DNA of 64,000 bases from positions 868,001 to 932,000 of the forward strand of contig NZ_STFF01000002.1 of NCBI RefSeq assembly GCF_004834005.1. The letters are read 5' to 3'. Both the position numbers and the translations under genes were made by a program. This DNA comes from Niastella caeni. Lineage in GTDB: Bacteria; Bacteroidota; Bacteroidia; Chitinophagales; Chitinophagaceae. Each line of letters begins with the position of its first letter. The first letter of the stretch is position 1. Positions 1 to 6,886 of this stretch are shown here, one piece after another. The notes beneath the pieces were generated by a model. It worked only from the letters and a program-made list of their open reading frames with translations. It was not told where the DNA came from and did not search any database.

Positions 1-57
1 AGTAGGCAATGGCTATGGCAGGACCTTAGGTTGTGGGGCCGTGATTGGGATTACACG

Positions 58-85
58 GCAAAAAAAAAGCCCCTTGCGGGGCTTT
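58..85 (-). terminator. Rho-independent terminator of the RRM gene
   Basis: On the minus strand an 8 bp stem (arms 66-73 and 78-85, AAAGCCCC paired with GGGGCTTT, four-base loop) is followed by a run of T. It lies 20 bases past the stop of the RRM gene, so it is most likely its terminator. Bases 1-57 show no feature I can support. Confidence 0.8.
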
Positions 86-104
86 ACAGCTAACAAAAAT
101 GACT

Positions 105-416
105 TTAGTATCTATTTTTATTATAACTATTTCTGTTGTTGAAGTTGCCACCATTACCACGGGAAGGTCTGTCTTCCTTTGGTTTGGCAACAGATACGCT
201 GATGGTTCTGTTTTCTACAGTAGCGCCATCCAACTCAGCGATTGCTTTTTTTGAAGCAGCTTCATCAGTCATTTCCACAAAACCGAAACCTCTGGAACGG
301 CCAGTTTCTCTGTCTGTAATAACTTTAGCTGAAGTAACTTCTCCATAAGGAGCGAAAAAATCCTTTAAGTCTTCATCCTGTACGTCGAAGCTTAAATTTG
401 AAACATAAATGTTCAT
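105..416 (-). CDS. RRM-family RNA-binding protein
   Basis: A 103-residue single-stranded RNA-binding protein. One RRM domain fills residues 1-80: RNP2-type IYVSNL at residues 2-7, and RNP1-type SRGFGFVEM near residues 41-49. The tail is Gly/Asn/Arg-rich and ends in an Asn-Arg-Tyr stretch, the usual layout of small bacterial RRM proteins related to cold-shock RNA chaperones. The ATG at 416 is chosen because RRM proteins begin at the first beta strand; the 13 extra residues possible upstream have no counterpart in the fold. It is monocistronic with its own terminator. The RNA target cannot be read from the sequence. Confidence 0.9.
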   Translation of the reverse strand: MNIYVSNLSFDVQDEDLKDFFAPYGEVTSAKVITDRETGRSRGFGFVEMTDEAASKKAIAELDGATVENRTISVSVAKPKEDRPSRGNGGNFNNRNSYNKNRY

Positions 417-635
417 TCTTAACAAATTTATTATAAAAAATTTTGAGGAAGGCAAGAAGTAAGAAACTAACTATAAAGCAGATTAACTGAGCAATGTAAT
501 TAATGAATACTAATGCGAGGCTCAAATTGACCAACTGAAGGTACTACTTATTTTTTACATTCTCACAAATAAATAATAAAGGTGTGCATACACGACAAGT
601 GTAAGCACACCTTCCTGCTCAATTTAAAAAATAGA

Positions 636-884
636 TCAGTTTAGTAAGTCATCTATTGGAATGGCCTCCAGGTAATGGCTTATGGCATTCGCATCCGGCA
701 ATACCCGATATTCTTTAATGCTCTTGTCGGATTTGCTGCAATAAGCTTCAACATAGTAGTAGTTGAGCTGAAACAGGAAAACAATTGTGTCCGGGTAGGA
801 TCTCTGAGCCAATGCCACTGCATTGTTCATAACAGCGTATTTTTTATCCTCCTCATTTAACAGAATAAATTCAGAAAGCTTCAT
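636..884 (-). CDS. Small hypothetical protein
   Basis: An 82-residue acidic protein starting with ATG at 884. It has no signal peptide, membrane segment or motif that I recognise. It is rich in Tyr in the middle (LNYYYVEAYC) and could form a small alpha/beta fold. Balanced composition and an isolated, uninterrupted frame suggest a real gene, of a kind common as orphan small proteins in Chitinophagaceae. It lies just outside the accessory region. Function unknown. Confidence 0.6.
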   Translation of the reverse strand: MKLSEFILLNEEDKKYAVMNNAVALAQRSYPDTIVFLFQLNYYYVEAYCSKSDKSIKEYRVLPDANAISHYLEAIPIDDLLN

Positions 885-1175
885 GACGTTAATTTTAAAA
901 GTTAACTAATAAAGGCTTGCTAAAACTTTAAACGAACTTGAAGAACAGGAACAAAAACTTAATACGATAAATTACTACTGATAAAAGAGAACAAAGGCTG
1001 CAATACAATAAGTAAAATCACTATACGTCAGAAAAAAGGAGGCTGATTTTGACGCAAAAAAACACAGGAACCTTGCGAATATAGGAGTTTTAAGGAAAAA
1101 AAGATGCATTATTTAAAAACACCTGTACAGCTTTATAAATGAACCTACATCTTCCCGGCTCGGAAGTTAGCCTTT

Positions 1176-1270
1176 TGTGATCCCGTCGATACAATTTTCC
1201 AATAATTTTTTAGGAGTCTTAACACGGATCGCAAAGTTTACGGTTTGACAACCAATTCTTTGTGGGCCTT
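1176..1270 (-). repeat. Diverged repeat, copy 1, upstream of fic
   Basis: Resembles 3898-3995 in the same orientation. Shared blocks include CGATACAATTTTC and CAATTCTTTGTG. On the minus strand both copies end an open frame with a similar tail: LLENCIDGITKG here and KFENCIVGVTK in the other. The copies flank the Fic gene. Confidence 0.55.
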
Positions 1271-1749
1271 TTTGTTTGTGGGTATTTAATTATAAAACGA
1301 AAACATCGGGGTACCAGGCCCGTCCGGTTTTTTCTTTTCACCTGCGTATTATTTCTGGCAATCTTTCGGGTGCCAAGTCTCGTTTTGCTGGTGAAAAGAA
1401 AGAAACCACAGACAGCAAAATTGTTGTGCTGGATGCCCGCCCGCTGGTTGCAATTGAGCTTTTAAATTACCTGCAAAAAAGATGCATTCCGCTTGAAATG
1501 GCCGGTCGGTTTTGTAAAGGATTTTTCAACTTCCTTTCTTTCTGCATCGTCAATAAAAATCTAACGGCCCAACTGTTAAATTACCTGGTATTATACTCCC
1601 TTTCTTTTTTTGAAAAGAGCCGTTCATTAATTAATATATAAGTGGCGAATTATTATCTTCCAATGCGTATTTATGCAATTATTCTTGCTAACTATGAATT
1701 AACCCTCGTTCATTAACATAGATCTGTCTCGTCCTAAAATAGCAATGTC

Positions 1750-1839
1750 TTAGGCTGTCATTGTGCTGGCTTTATGTTCGGCTATCAGTGAAAACATCTT
1801 TTGCTCCTTCGATAAACCATTTGCTTGTTTTTGTTCCAT
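1750..1839 (-). pseudogene. Insertion-sequence accessory gene fragment
   Basis: A 29-codon frame starting with ATG at 1839. The segment KEQKMFSLIAEHKAS followed by TMTA resembles the N-terminus of small IS66-type TnpA accessory proteins, which normally run to about 100 residues. It stops after 29, so it is a remnant if the assignment is right. The assignment rests on a short motif. Confidence 0.35.
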
Positions 1840-1841
1840 TT

Positions 1842-1880
1842 GTTTACTTTTTTGATAAGTTCAAAAAGTAAACTTTTTTA
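1842..1880 (+). terminator. Hairpin with T-run
   Basis: An 11 bp perfect stem (GTTTACTTTTT at 1842-1852, AAAAAGTAAAC at 1863-1873) followed by TTTTTT. The shape is that of an intrinsic terminator on the plus strand, but no intact gene precedes it, so it may belong to a lost gene. Confidence 0.45.
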
Positions 1881-1929
1881 AACAGCTTAGTTTTTAACTA
1901 CTCGGAGGTACACAACTTATCAGGAGTTT

Positions 1930-2098
1930 GAAAATAAAATGAACGTTGGGCTACTCGGTTTTAAAGGGCCGGGGCATTTCCTTTATTGACGATAAAAAGG
2001 TAAAAATTAAAGGGAGTGAAGTAGGTTTTTCTCTTCAGTTTTCAAACCAGTTGAAGATGGATTTAGTTATGCTTTATAAACTTAAGCGTGATTTTTAA
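1930..2098 (+). pseudogene. Frameshifted unrecognised gene fragment
   Basis: Two overlapping plus-strand frames join only by a shift near 1950-1960. The first reads TTYQEFENKMNVGLLG, and the second continues as VLKGRGISFIDDKKVKIKG and ends in LMLYKLKRDF-like sequence at the stop. Lysine-rich composition and continuity across the shift suggest a decayed gene. I cannot name the family. Confidence 0.3.
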
Positions 2099-2277
2099 AT
2101 TAATTGAGCGTAGAGCCACAATCAGGGTTTTTTAATAGGCAAAGTCTGCATTTTTAATGCCCCATGAGGATTCTGCGGCAATTTTCATGATATTCTGTCG
2201 CAATATTGGCATTTGTGACAATTTAATGGCTGATTTTGACGTATAAATCCGTAAATTGTCGCATAAATTGTAATAAA

Positions 2278-3681
2278 ATGAGCCAAAGTAAAAAGGTGAC
2301 CCAACAAATTGAAACAATAATAAGGGTTCTTAGCTCATTAGAACAAGGTGCCTCCATTGAAGAAATAAAAGCTTTATCCGGTCTTGATATAGAGCTGCGC
2401 ACCCTTCAAAGACGATTGGCCGATCTCAAGAAATCAGGGTTAGTAAAAATATCCGGAGATAAACGATCTACCCGATATTATTATGCTTTACCCCGAATAA
2501 TACAGTCAGGGTCAGGTATTGAAAAAACTACTTCGCCAGAAGATACAAGCTTATTACCCTTGTCCGAAGAAAGTCAGGAAATACGGTCGCTTGTATTGCT
2601 TCCTGAACTACGTCGTAAACCTGTTGGATATAACCGTGAATTCCTGGAAAACTATCAGCCTAACATTGACAGCTACTTGACGCCACATGAAAAGCAAAAA
2701 TTGGCAGAGATCGGAAAAACAACAATAAATGACCAACCAGCTGGCACTTATGCCAAGGAAATTCTAAACAGGCTGCTTATCGATCTATCCTGGAACTCTA
2801 GTCGCCTGGAAGGCAACACCTACTCTTTATTGGATACTGAACGGCTTATAGTGCAAGGTCACGCATCAGACAGCAAGTCGGCTATGGAAGCGCAGATGAT
2901 CCTTAATCACAAGGATGCCATCGAATTTATCGTACAGGGCGCAAATGACATTGGGTTTAACCGTTATACCATCCAGAATTTGCATGCACTGCTTTCAAAT
3001 AACCTTTTGCCCAATCCGGCAGCATCAGGCAGGCTACGCACATTTGCAGTGGGAATTAGCAAATCGGTCTATACACCGCTTGCAATGCCGCAACTAATCG
3101 AAGCGATGTTTGAAAAGATGCTAGAAAAGGCGGAGAAAATTCAAAATCCATTTGAACAGTCCTTTTTTGTCATGGTCCATATCCCTTACCTGCAACCCTT
3201 TGATGATGTGAACAAGCGTGTATCGCGGTTGGCTGCAAATATTCCGCTAAACCATCATAACCTTTCACCGCTATCTTTCACCGATGTTCCTAGTAATCTT
3301 TACATACAAGGTATGTTGGGTGTATATGAATTAAACCGTATAGAGCTTCTGAAAGATATATTCTTATGGGCGTATGAGCGCTCATCGCTGCGCTATGCTG
3401 CAGTTCGCCAATCCCTGGGAGAGCCAGACCCATTCCGCATGAAGTATCGTGAACAGATACGCGCTCTTATAACAGAGATAATTTCAAGATCGCTTGGGCG
3501 TGAAATTGCTATAGCTTTAATAAATGACAGATCCTTACAATTACCTTCAATTGATCGGGCCAAATTCATTGAGACTGTGGAGACGGAACTTATGTCCTTA
3601 CATGAGGGTAACTTTGCACGTTATTGGATAACGCCCACTGAGTTTAAGAGATGGAAAGATGTATGGGATATTTCTGTGTAA
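2278..3681 (+). CDS. Fic-family protein with N-terminal winged helix
   Basis: A 467-residue protein with a DNA-binding helix-turn-helix/winged-helix segment (about residues 1-75, including RTLQRRLADLKKSG) followed by a Fic domain. Fic proteins usually transfer AMP or another nucleotide phosphate to target hydroxyls. The inhibitory motif SSRLEGN fits the S/TxxxE(G/N) pattern and lies before the Fic core, so it would be class II. The catalytic loop reads PYLQPFDDVNKRVSRL where the canonical loop is HxFx(D/E)GNGRxxR: F, D, N, R and the final R are kept, but the catalytic His position is Gln and both glycines are replaced. Activity may therefore be altered or lost. ATG 2278 is preferred to 2236 because the helix-turn-helix starts there. 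It stands alone, so it could be a regulator or a toxin-like enzyme. Confidence 0.85.
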   Translation: MSQSKKVTQQIETIIRVLSSLEQGASIEEIKALSGLDIELRTLQRRLADLKKSGLVKISGDKRSTRYYYALPRIIQSGSGIEKTTSPEDTSLLPLSEESQEIRSLVLLPELRRKPVGYNREFLENYQPNIDSYLTPHEKQKLAEIGKTTINDQPAGTYAKEILNRLLIDLSWNSSRLEGNTYSLLDTERLIVQGHASDSKSAMEAQMILNHKDAIEFIVQGANDIGFNRYTIQNLHALLSNNLLPNPAASGRLRTFAVGISKSVYTPLAMPQLIEAMFEKMLEKAEKIQNPFEQSFFVMVHIPYLQPFDDVNKRVSRLAANIPLNHHNLSPLSFTDVPSNLYIQGMLGVYELNRIELLKDIFLWAYERSSLRYAAVRQSLGEPDPFRMKYREQIRALITEIISRSLGREIAIALINDRSLQLPSIDRAKFIETVETELMSLHEGNFARYWITPTEFKRWKDVWDISV

Positions 3682-3856
3682 AACAGAGCCGGTTACACAA
3701 AGCCTCACAGGCGCACAAAGCATTTCAGACTTTACCGATGGAATAACAATTGGTTTGAAATGTTTGGTGTGGCAACCAAATCGGATTCAAACCCAATGCC
3801 ATTGAAACTAACCTGATTCTGCATAGAAGTTAAAATAGAAGTGATAATATGGCATG

Positions 3857-3883
3857 AAAAAACCCGCTCTGAAAGCGGGTTTT
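3857..3883 (-). terminator. Rho-independent terminator hairpin
   Basis: The stem ACCCGCT (3862-3868) pairs with AGCGGGT (3874-3880), with A-run and T-run flanks. The T-run favours the minus strand, downstream of the short frame in repeat copy 2. It could also stop transcription from the Fic gene. Confidence 0.65.
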
Positions 3884-3897
3884 GGATGGAAAATTTA

Positions 3898-3995
3898 CTT
3901 CGTGACCCCGACGATACAATTTTCGAACTTTTTCTTGATGGATTTAATGCGGCTGGCAAACATAGCGGTTTAATACCCAATTCTTTGTGAACCTT
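3898..3995 (-). repeat. Diverged repeat, copy 2, downstream of fic
   Basis: Partner of 1176-1270. On the minus strand a 22-codon frame (MFASRIKSIKKKF, ending in ENCIVGVTK) ends just before the terminator at 3857-3883. It could be a tiny gene or the 3' end of a lost gene; the other copy encodes a related tail. Between 3682 and 4031 I see nothing else besides this and the terminator. Confidence 0.55.
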
Positions 3996-4031
3996 TGAAC
4001 TTGCCCAGGTTTCCCTTCAATATTAAAATGA

Positions 4032-4142
4032 GCTAAAGAAAAGGCTTTTTCCAAAGGCAGGCGTATTGTTTTTAGCGAAGGTGGTAAGGTTTATGCGGAA
4101 TGGCCAGACGGACGAATTGAAGAAATAAAGTCGGAGGGTTAA
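4032..4142 (+). pseudogene. Antitoxin remnant upstream of zeta-type toxin
   Basis: A 36-codon frame with no start codon reads AKEKAFSKGRRIVFSEGG and then KVYAEWPDGRIEEIKSEG. The size, the position two bases before a P-loop toxin frame, and the WPDGRIEEI ending fit the small antitoxin-like proteins that precede zeta-like toxins in Bacteroidota. The 5' part is lost: an in-frame stop (TGA) lies immediately upstream, and an ATG nearby is out of frame. Confidence 0.5.
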
Positions 4143-4144
4143 TT

Positions 4145-4258
4145 ATGCCTACATTATTTGTTATCGCTGGCCCAAACGGCATTGGTAAAACCACATCAAA
4201 AAGTCTTCTAGGAATATCTTTTTTGTTAGGAGAATGGAATTTCGATCTCTGTTCTTAG
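4145..4258 (+). pseudogene. Truncated zeta-type toxin (P-loop kinase) remnant
   Basis: A 37-codon frame starting with ATG two bases after the antitoxin remnant. It begins MPTLFVIAGPNGIGKTTS, a Walker A motif in the form typical of zeta toxin/UDP-GlcNAc kinase-like proteins, which normally run to about 200 residues. After KTTS the sequence diverges and stops, so the toxin is dead. Loss of the C-terminal part next to the RloAB operon suggests that a later insertion or deletion removed it. Confidence 0.6.
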
Positions 4259-4338
4259 CACTTCAGGTAAAAGAATGTAACTCAAAAGGGTATATCCTTT
4301 TAAGTTTAAAGAGGGGATAGTTTAAGAGAAGGGATAGC

Positions 4339-4986
4339 TTATAGTATTACTATCGGGGCTGGAAACTTGGGTTTCAATATTTCAAGTTCTTTTTTTATTA
4401 AAGGCAATAACTCCTCCCCTAATTGCCATAACTGGGTGCTTCCTGGATTGGGGAAATACCCTGTTTCTTGATAAATTAACTTTGCATTAATAATTGCAGT
4501 CTCAATAGCTATGGGATGAAAATCAGAATTGAAACCACCTTGGATGACTTGAGGCAAAAGTGGTTTCCAATCGTTGCACTGGTCTATGTTCCCAAGTTCG
4601 GGTAAACGAGCTTTTGCATGAAAATACAACCATACTTCAAAGCAGGGATTGCTTTGTGCTACCCGCCAATGTGGCTGATTATCGCACTCCATACGTATGT
4701 CGTGCAATTGTTTTTTCCATCTATCGGTATCAATTACAAACCACAGTTGGTCTCTTTCATCTTTTGCATCTAACTCCTGTTCTATTGCGTTAGCTACATC
4801 AATCAATAATTTTGGAGCACTGCCTACTTGACTTGCTACCGAAACTACTTTTACTCGTGAAGATATGCCATCAAAAAATTGAAAATATTCTTTTTCCCGA
4901 TTTGTGCCTTCGCAAACTATAATAAAAAAGAAAGCATCTCGAAACGGAGCCTTCTTTTCGTAAATAAACTTAATGGGCTTCGGCAT
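4339..4986 (-). CDS. RloB-family protein (AbiLii-like)
   Basis: A 215-residue RloB-domain protein, probable nuclease partner of the ATPase encoded just upstream. Toprim-like features are visible: FIIVCEGTNREKEYF near residues 21-35 (the EG acidic motif), WFVIDTDRW near 102-110 (the DxD motif) and NPCFEVWLYFHAK near 132-144, a typical RloB signature. Length matches the family. The start ATG (4986) overlaps the 3' end of the ATPase gene by 17 bases, so the two are translationally coupled. RloA/RloB-like pairs are known from restriction loci and from the lactococcal abortive-infection system AbiL. A phage-defence role here is inferred from family and setting. Confidence 0.85.
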   Translation of the reverse strand: MPKPIKFIYEKKAPFRDAFFFIIVCEGTNREKEYFQFFDGISSRVKVVSVASQVGSAPKLLIDVANAIEQELDAKDERDQLWFVIDTDRWKKQLHDIRMECDNQPHWRVAQSNPCFEVWLYFHAKARLPELGNIDQCNDWKPLLPQVIQGGFNSDFHPIAIETAIINAKLIYQETGYFPNPGSTQLWQLGEELLPLIKKELEILKPKFPAPIVIL

Positions 4987-6328
4987 ATTTTTCCCAATTT
5001 AAGTCTTTCAAATTCCCTAAAAAGGGGATACCCCCATATCGACCATTTAAGTAGCCTTTTCTTATATCAATTGTATGATGCTCCTTAAATTCACTCAACG
5101 CATATACTTCAGTTGCTCCTTCTTTATTTTTTTCGGCAAACCATATTTCATCAGGGCGGAAAATATCTTGATCCAATAGGTTGGACTCATGGGTGGAAAA
5201 AATTAATTGCCCTTGCGTATGCACATCATGCGAAAATTTATTGATTAACTCTTTGATTAATAATGGATGAATACTCCTTTCTATTTCATCTATCAAATAG
5301 ACCTGCTTAGCTTTGATGGCTGCATAAAACGCAGGCAAATAGTCAAGCAAACGCCTCGTACCATCAGATTCTTCTGCTGCTGTGAATTTTGCCTCGCCTC
5401 CATCTGTATCGTGTAAAAAATAGAGTCGCTTAGCCACTACTTTGTTTTTGCGTAATACAAATAATATTTCTTCTTGTGCGGTGAGGAATGGCCTTATTTT
5501 ATCAGGATTGGCCCTTAATTCAGCCGATATTCTTTCGGCCTGTTGTTTATCATCTTCACCAAAAAAGTCTTCTATGGGAATAGTGTCTACTTCTACGCTT
5601 TTAATGCCTGTATTAAATGCGTGCATTACATTGGTTGCAAATTGGTAGAAACCAGCGTCTTCTTCCAAATGGATGGTCAACCCAGTGGGGCGAGCATCAG
5701 GCATTACCGGTACCAAATCGTGGGTAAACCATTGCAGAGCTTTCTTGAATGGGTCGAACACTTTGTTTTTTCGGCTAGCCATGTGAAACAATGTTGGTTG
5801 GTTTCGTTCCAATACTTCATTCTTTAAAAATAAAGGAAAAATAGAAGCTTCTTTATCATCCATTACTTCTTTGGAAAAACTAAGTTCCAACTCTTTTTTC
5901 TCTAACTTATCGGAACGAAAAAAAAGAGTATAATCATCAGTTTTGCCAAGGCCACTTATTTGCAACTCCTCTTCTATTACGATGCCTTGGTTGAAGGTAA
6001 TACCGTAATAATATGGCGTTTCATCTTTTATGAACTCAACCCCGAGATACACATCTTTGGTGCGACTTTCTATATCAAATTTAAAAGTCTCAACATAAAA
6101 TTCAATAGGGAGCTTACCTGTTTCTAGAAACGTGCTTAACAATGCCAACGATTTTATGAGATTGCTTTTTCCTGCCCCATTGGCCCCATACATGGCATTA
6201 AGCTTAAGCAACTCTACCTCACCTTTGTATATGTGATAAGGCATGCGATTAAAACGACCAGGTAACATGTTAAATTCGGTCAGTTCCTTGAAAGAAAATA
6301 GATTTTTTACTAAAAATCGTATTAACAA
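4970..6328 (-). CDS. AAA15/RloA-family ATPase (AbiLi-like)
   Basis: A 452-residue SMC/ABC-type ATPase. Walker A is GANGAGKS (about residues 49-56), Walker B is YLIDEIERSIHPLL (about 348-361), and the switch histidine lies in FSTHESNLLDQD. The C-terminus carries the KGYLNGRYGGIPFLG motif seen in RloA-type proteins. The family starts as M-L-I-x-F-x-V-x-N, and the codon at that place is TTG (6328) with a TGA closely upstream in frame, so TTG initiation is likely; the next in-frame ATG would remove 20 conserved residues. It is the first gene of a two-gene operon with the RloB gene. It would sense or gate the RloB nuclease using ATP. Confidence 0.87.
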   Translation of the reverse strand: MLIRFLVKNLFSFKELTEFNMLPGRFNRMPYHIYKGEVELLKLNAMYGANGAGKSNLIKSLALLSTFLETGKLPIEFYVETFKFDIESRTKDVYLGVEFIKDETPYYYGITFNQGIVIEEELQISGLGKTDDYTLFFRSDKLEKKELELSFSKEVMDDKEASIFPLFLKNEVLERNQPTLFHMASRKNKVFDPFKKALQWFTHDLVPVMPDARPTGLTIHLEEDAGFYQFATNVMHAFNTGIKSVEVDTIPIEDFFGEDDKQQAERISAELRANPDKIRPFLTAQEEILFVLRKNKVVAKRLYFLHDTDGGEAKFTAAEESDGTRRLLDYLPAFYAAIKAKQVYLIDEIERSIHPLLIKELINKFSHDVHTQGQLIFSTHESNLLDQDIFRPDEIWFAEKNKEGATEVYALSEFKEHHTIDIRKGYLNGRYGGIPFLGNLKDLNWEKYAEAH

Positions 6329-6572
6329 TGCGTGATATTTTCACGCAAAATACCTTCTTTTTGTCAATAATTATATTTATTAACCATTTTTTCGCTTTAT
6401 TCGTGAAAAACTTACGTTTAAGGTGTTTGCGGCATAATCGAAGCATTGGAAAAAGCTTAAACTCAAAGTGTTTATTGAAAGCGTGTAATTGGAGTAGAGC
6501 AAGTTTGAAATGTAAAACGTCTTTCATTACCATTCCCTTGCGATGTGGGCGCGGGTTTCGGGCAAAAAAATG

Positions 6573-6623
6573 AAACAGGACAAGTGAAAAAAAACGTTTT
6601 GTCCTGTCTGGTGACTCCGTCAG
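6573..6623 (-). repeat. Imperfect copy of tRNA-Arg 3' end and terminator (putative left att)
   Basis: Matches 18416-18466, which is the last bases of tRNA-Arg, its CCA, and the terminator behind it. TTGTCCTGTCTGGTGA is identical, followed by C(T/C)C(C/T)GTCAG. The terminator hairpin is also kept (arms 6575-6583 and 6599-6607). To the right a T-arm-like GGTTTGAAT (minus strand) recurs about 20 bases further in. This is what a decayed attachment site left by tRNA-targeted integration looks like. Confidence 0.6.
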
Positions 6624-6877
6624 AGCTTGTCTCGCATCAGTGGGAATTCAAACCTGAAAACTTCCCGACCGCCAGCTAGCGGACGAGAATGAAAGGTCAA
6701 ACTGGTGGCCCCCTGAGAAGCAATTTTTGACCATTTCTTGGTTAGCGGTAGACTAACCAAGGTTTTACCACTGCCATTACTCCCCACAAACAGATTTACT
6801 CCGGGGGTCAAAATCAACTGAAATATGTGGTTCGATTCGGCATTAAATAAGGGTTCTCCGGAGCTGCAGCAAATCAC
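6620..6877 (-). pseudogene. P-loop ATPase fragment
   Basis: An 85-codon frame beginning ten bases after the stop of the nuclease-NTPase gene. It carries a clear Walker A (LFVGSNGSGKT) near residues 29-39, but no Walker B or other ATPase part follows. The C-terminal 25 residues are not ATPase-like, and the frame ends inside the putative att copy. It is best read as an N-terminal piece of an AAA/ABC-type ATPase cut off at the island edge, although a small expressed protein cannot be excluded. Confidence 0.45.
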
Positions 6878-6886
6878 TCTCTATTA

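Larger units (their letters stand above)
885..2277. other. Gene-poor accessory stretch with gene fragments
   Basis: About 1.4 kb without an intact gene. It holds one copy of a diverged ~95 bp repeat (1176-1270), a 29-codon insertion-sequence gene fragment (1750-1839), a hairpin (1842-1873), and a frameshifted reading frame ending at 2098 that I do not recognise. The 121-residue plus frame at 1276-1641 has no recognisable domain, and I do not call it a gene. The stretch reads as a graveyard of earlier insertions. Confidence 0.5.

Noticed and set aside
1276..1641. A 121-codon plus-strand frame in the left gap
   Set aside because: It has no recognisable domain, skewed composition, and lies among gene fragments; not enough support for a gene.
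6573..6660. A second tRNA gene at the left repeat
   Set aside because: Only the 3' end and terminator are similar; there is no anticodon arm or acceptor partner, and the T-arm-like part is displaced by about 20 bases.
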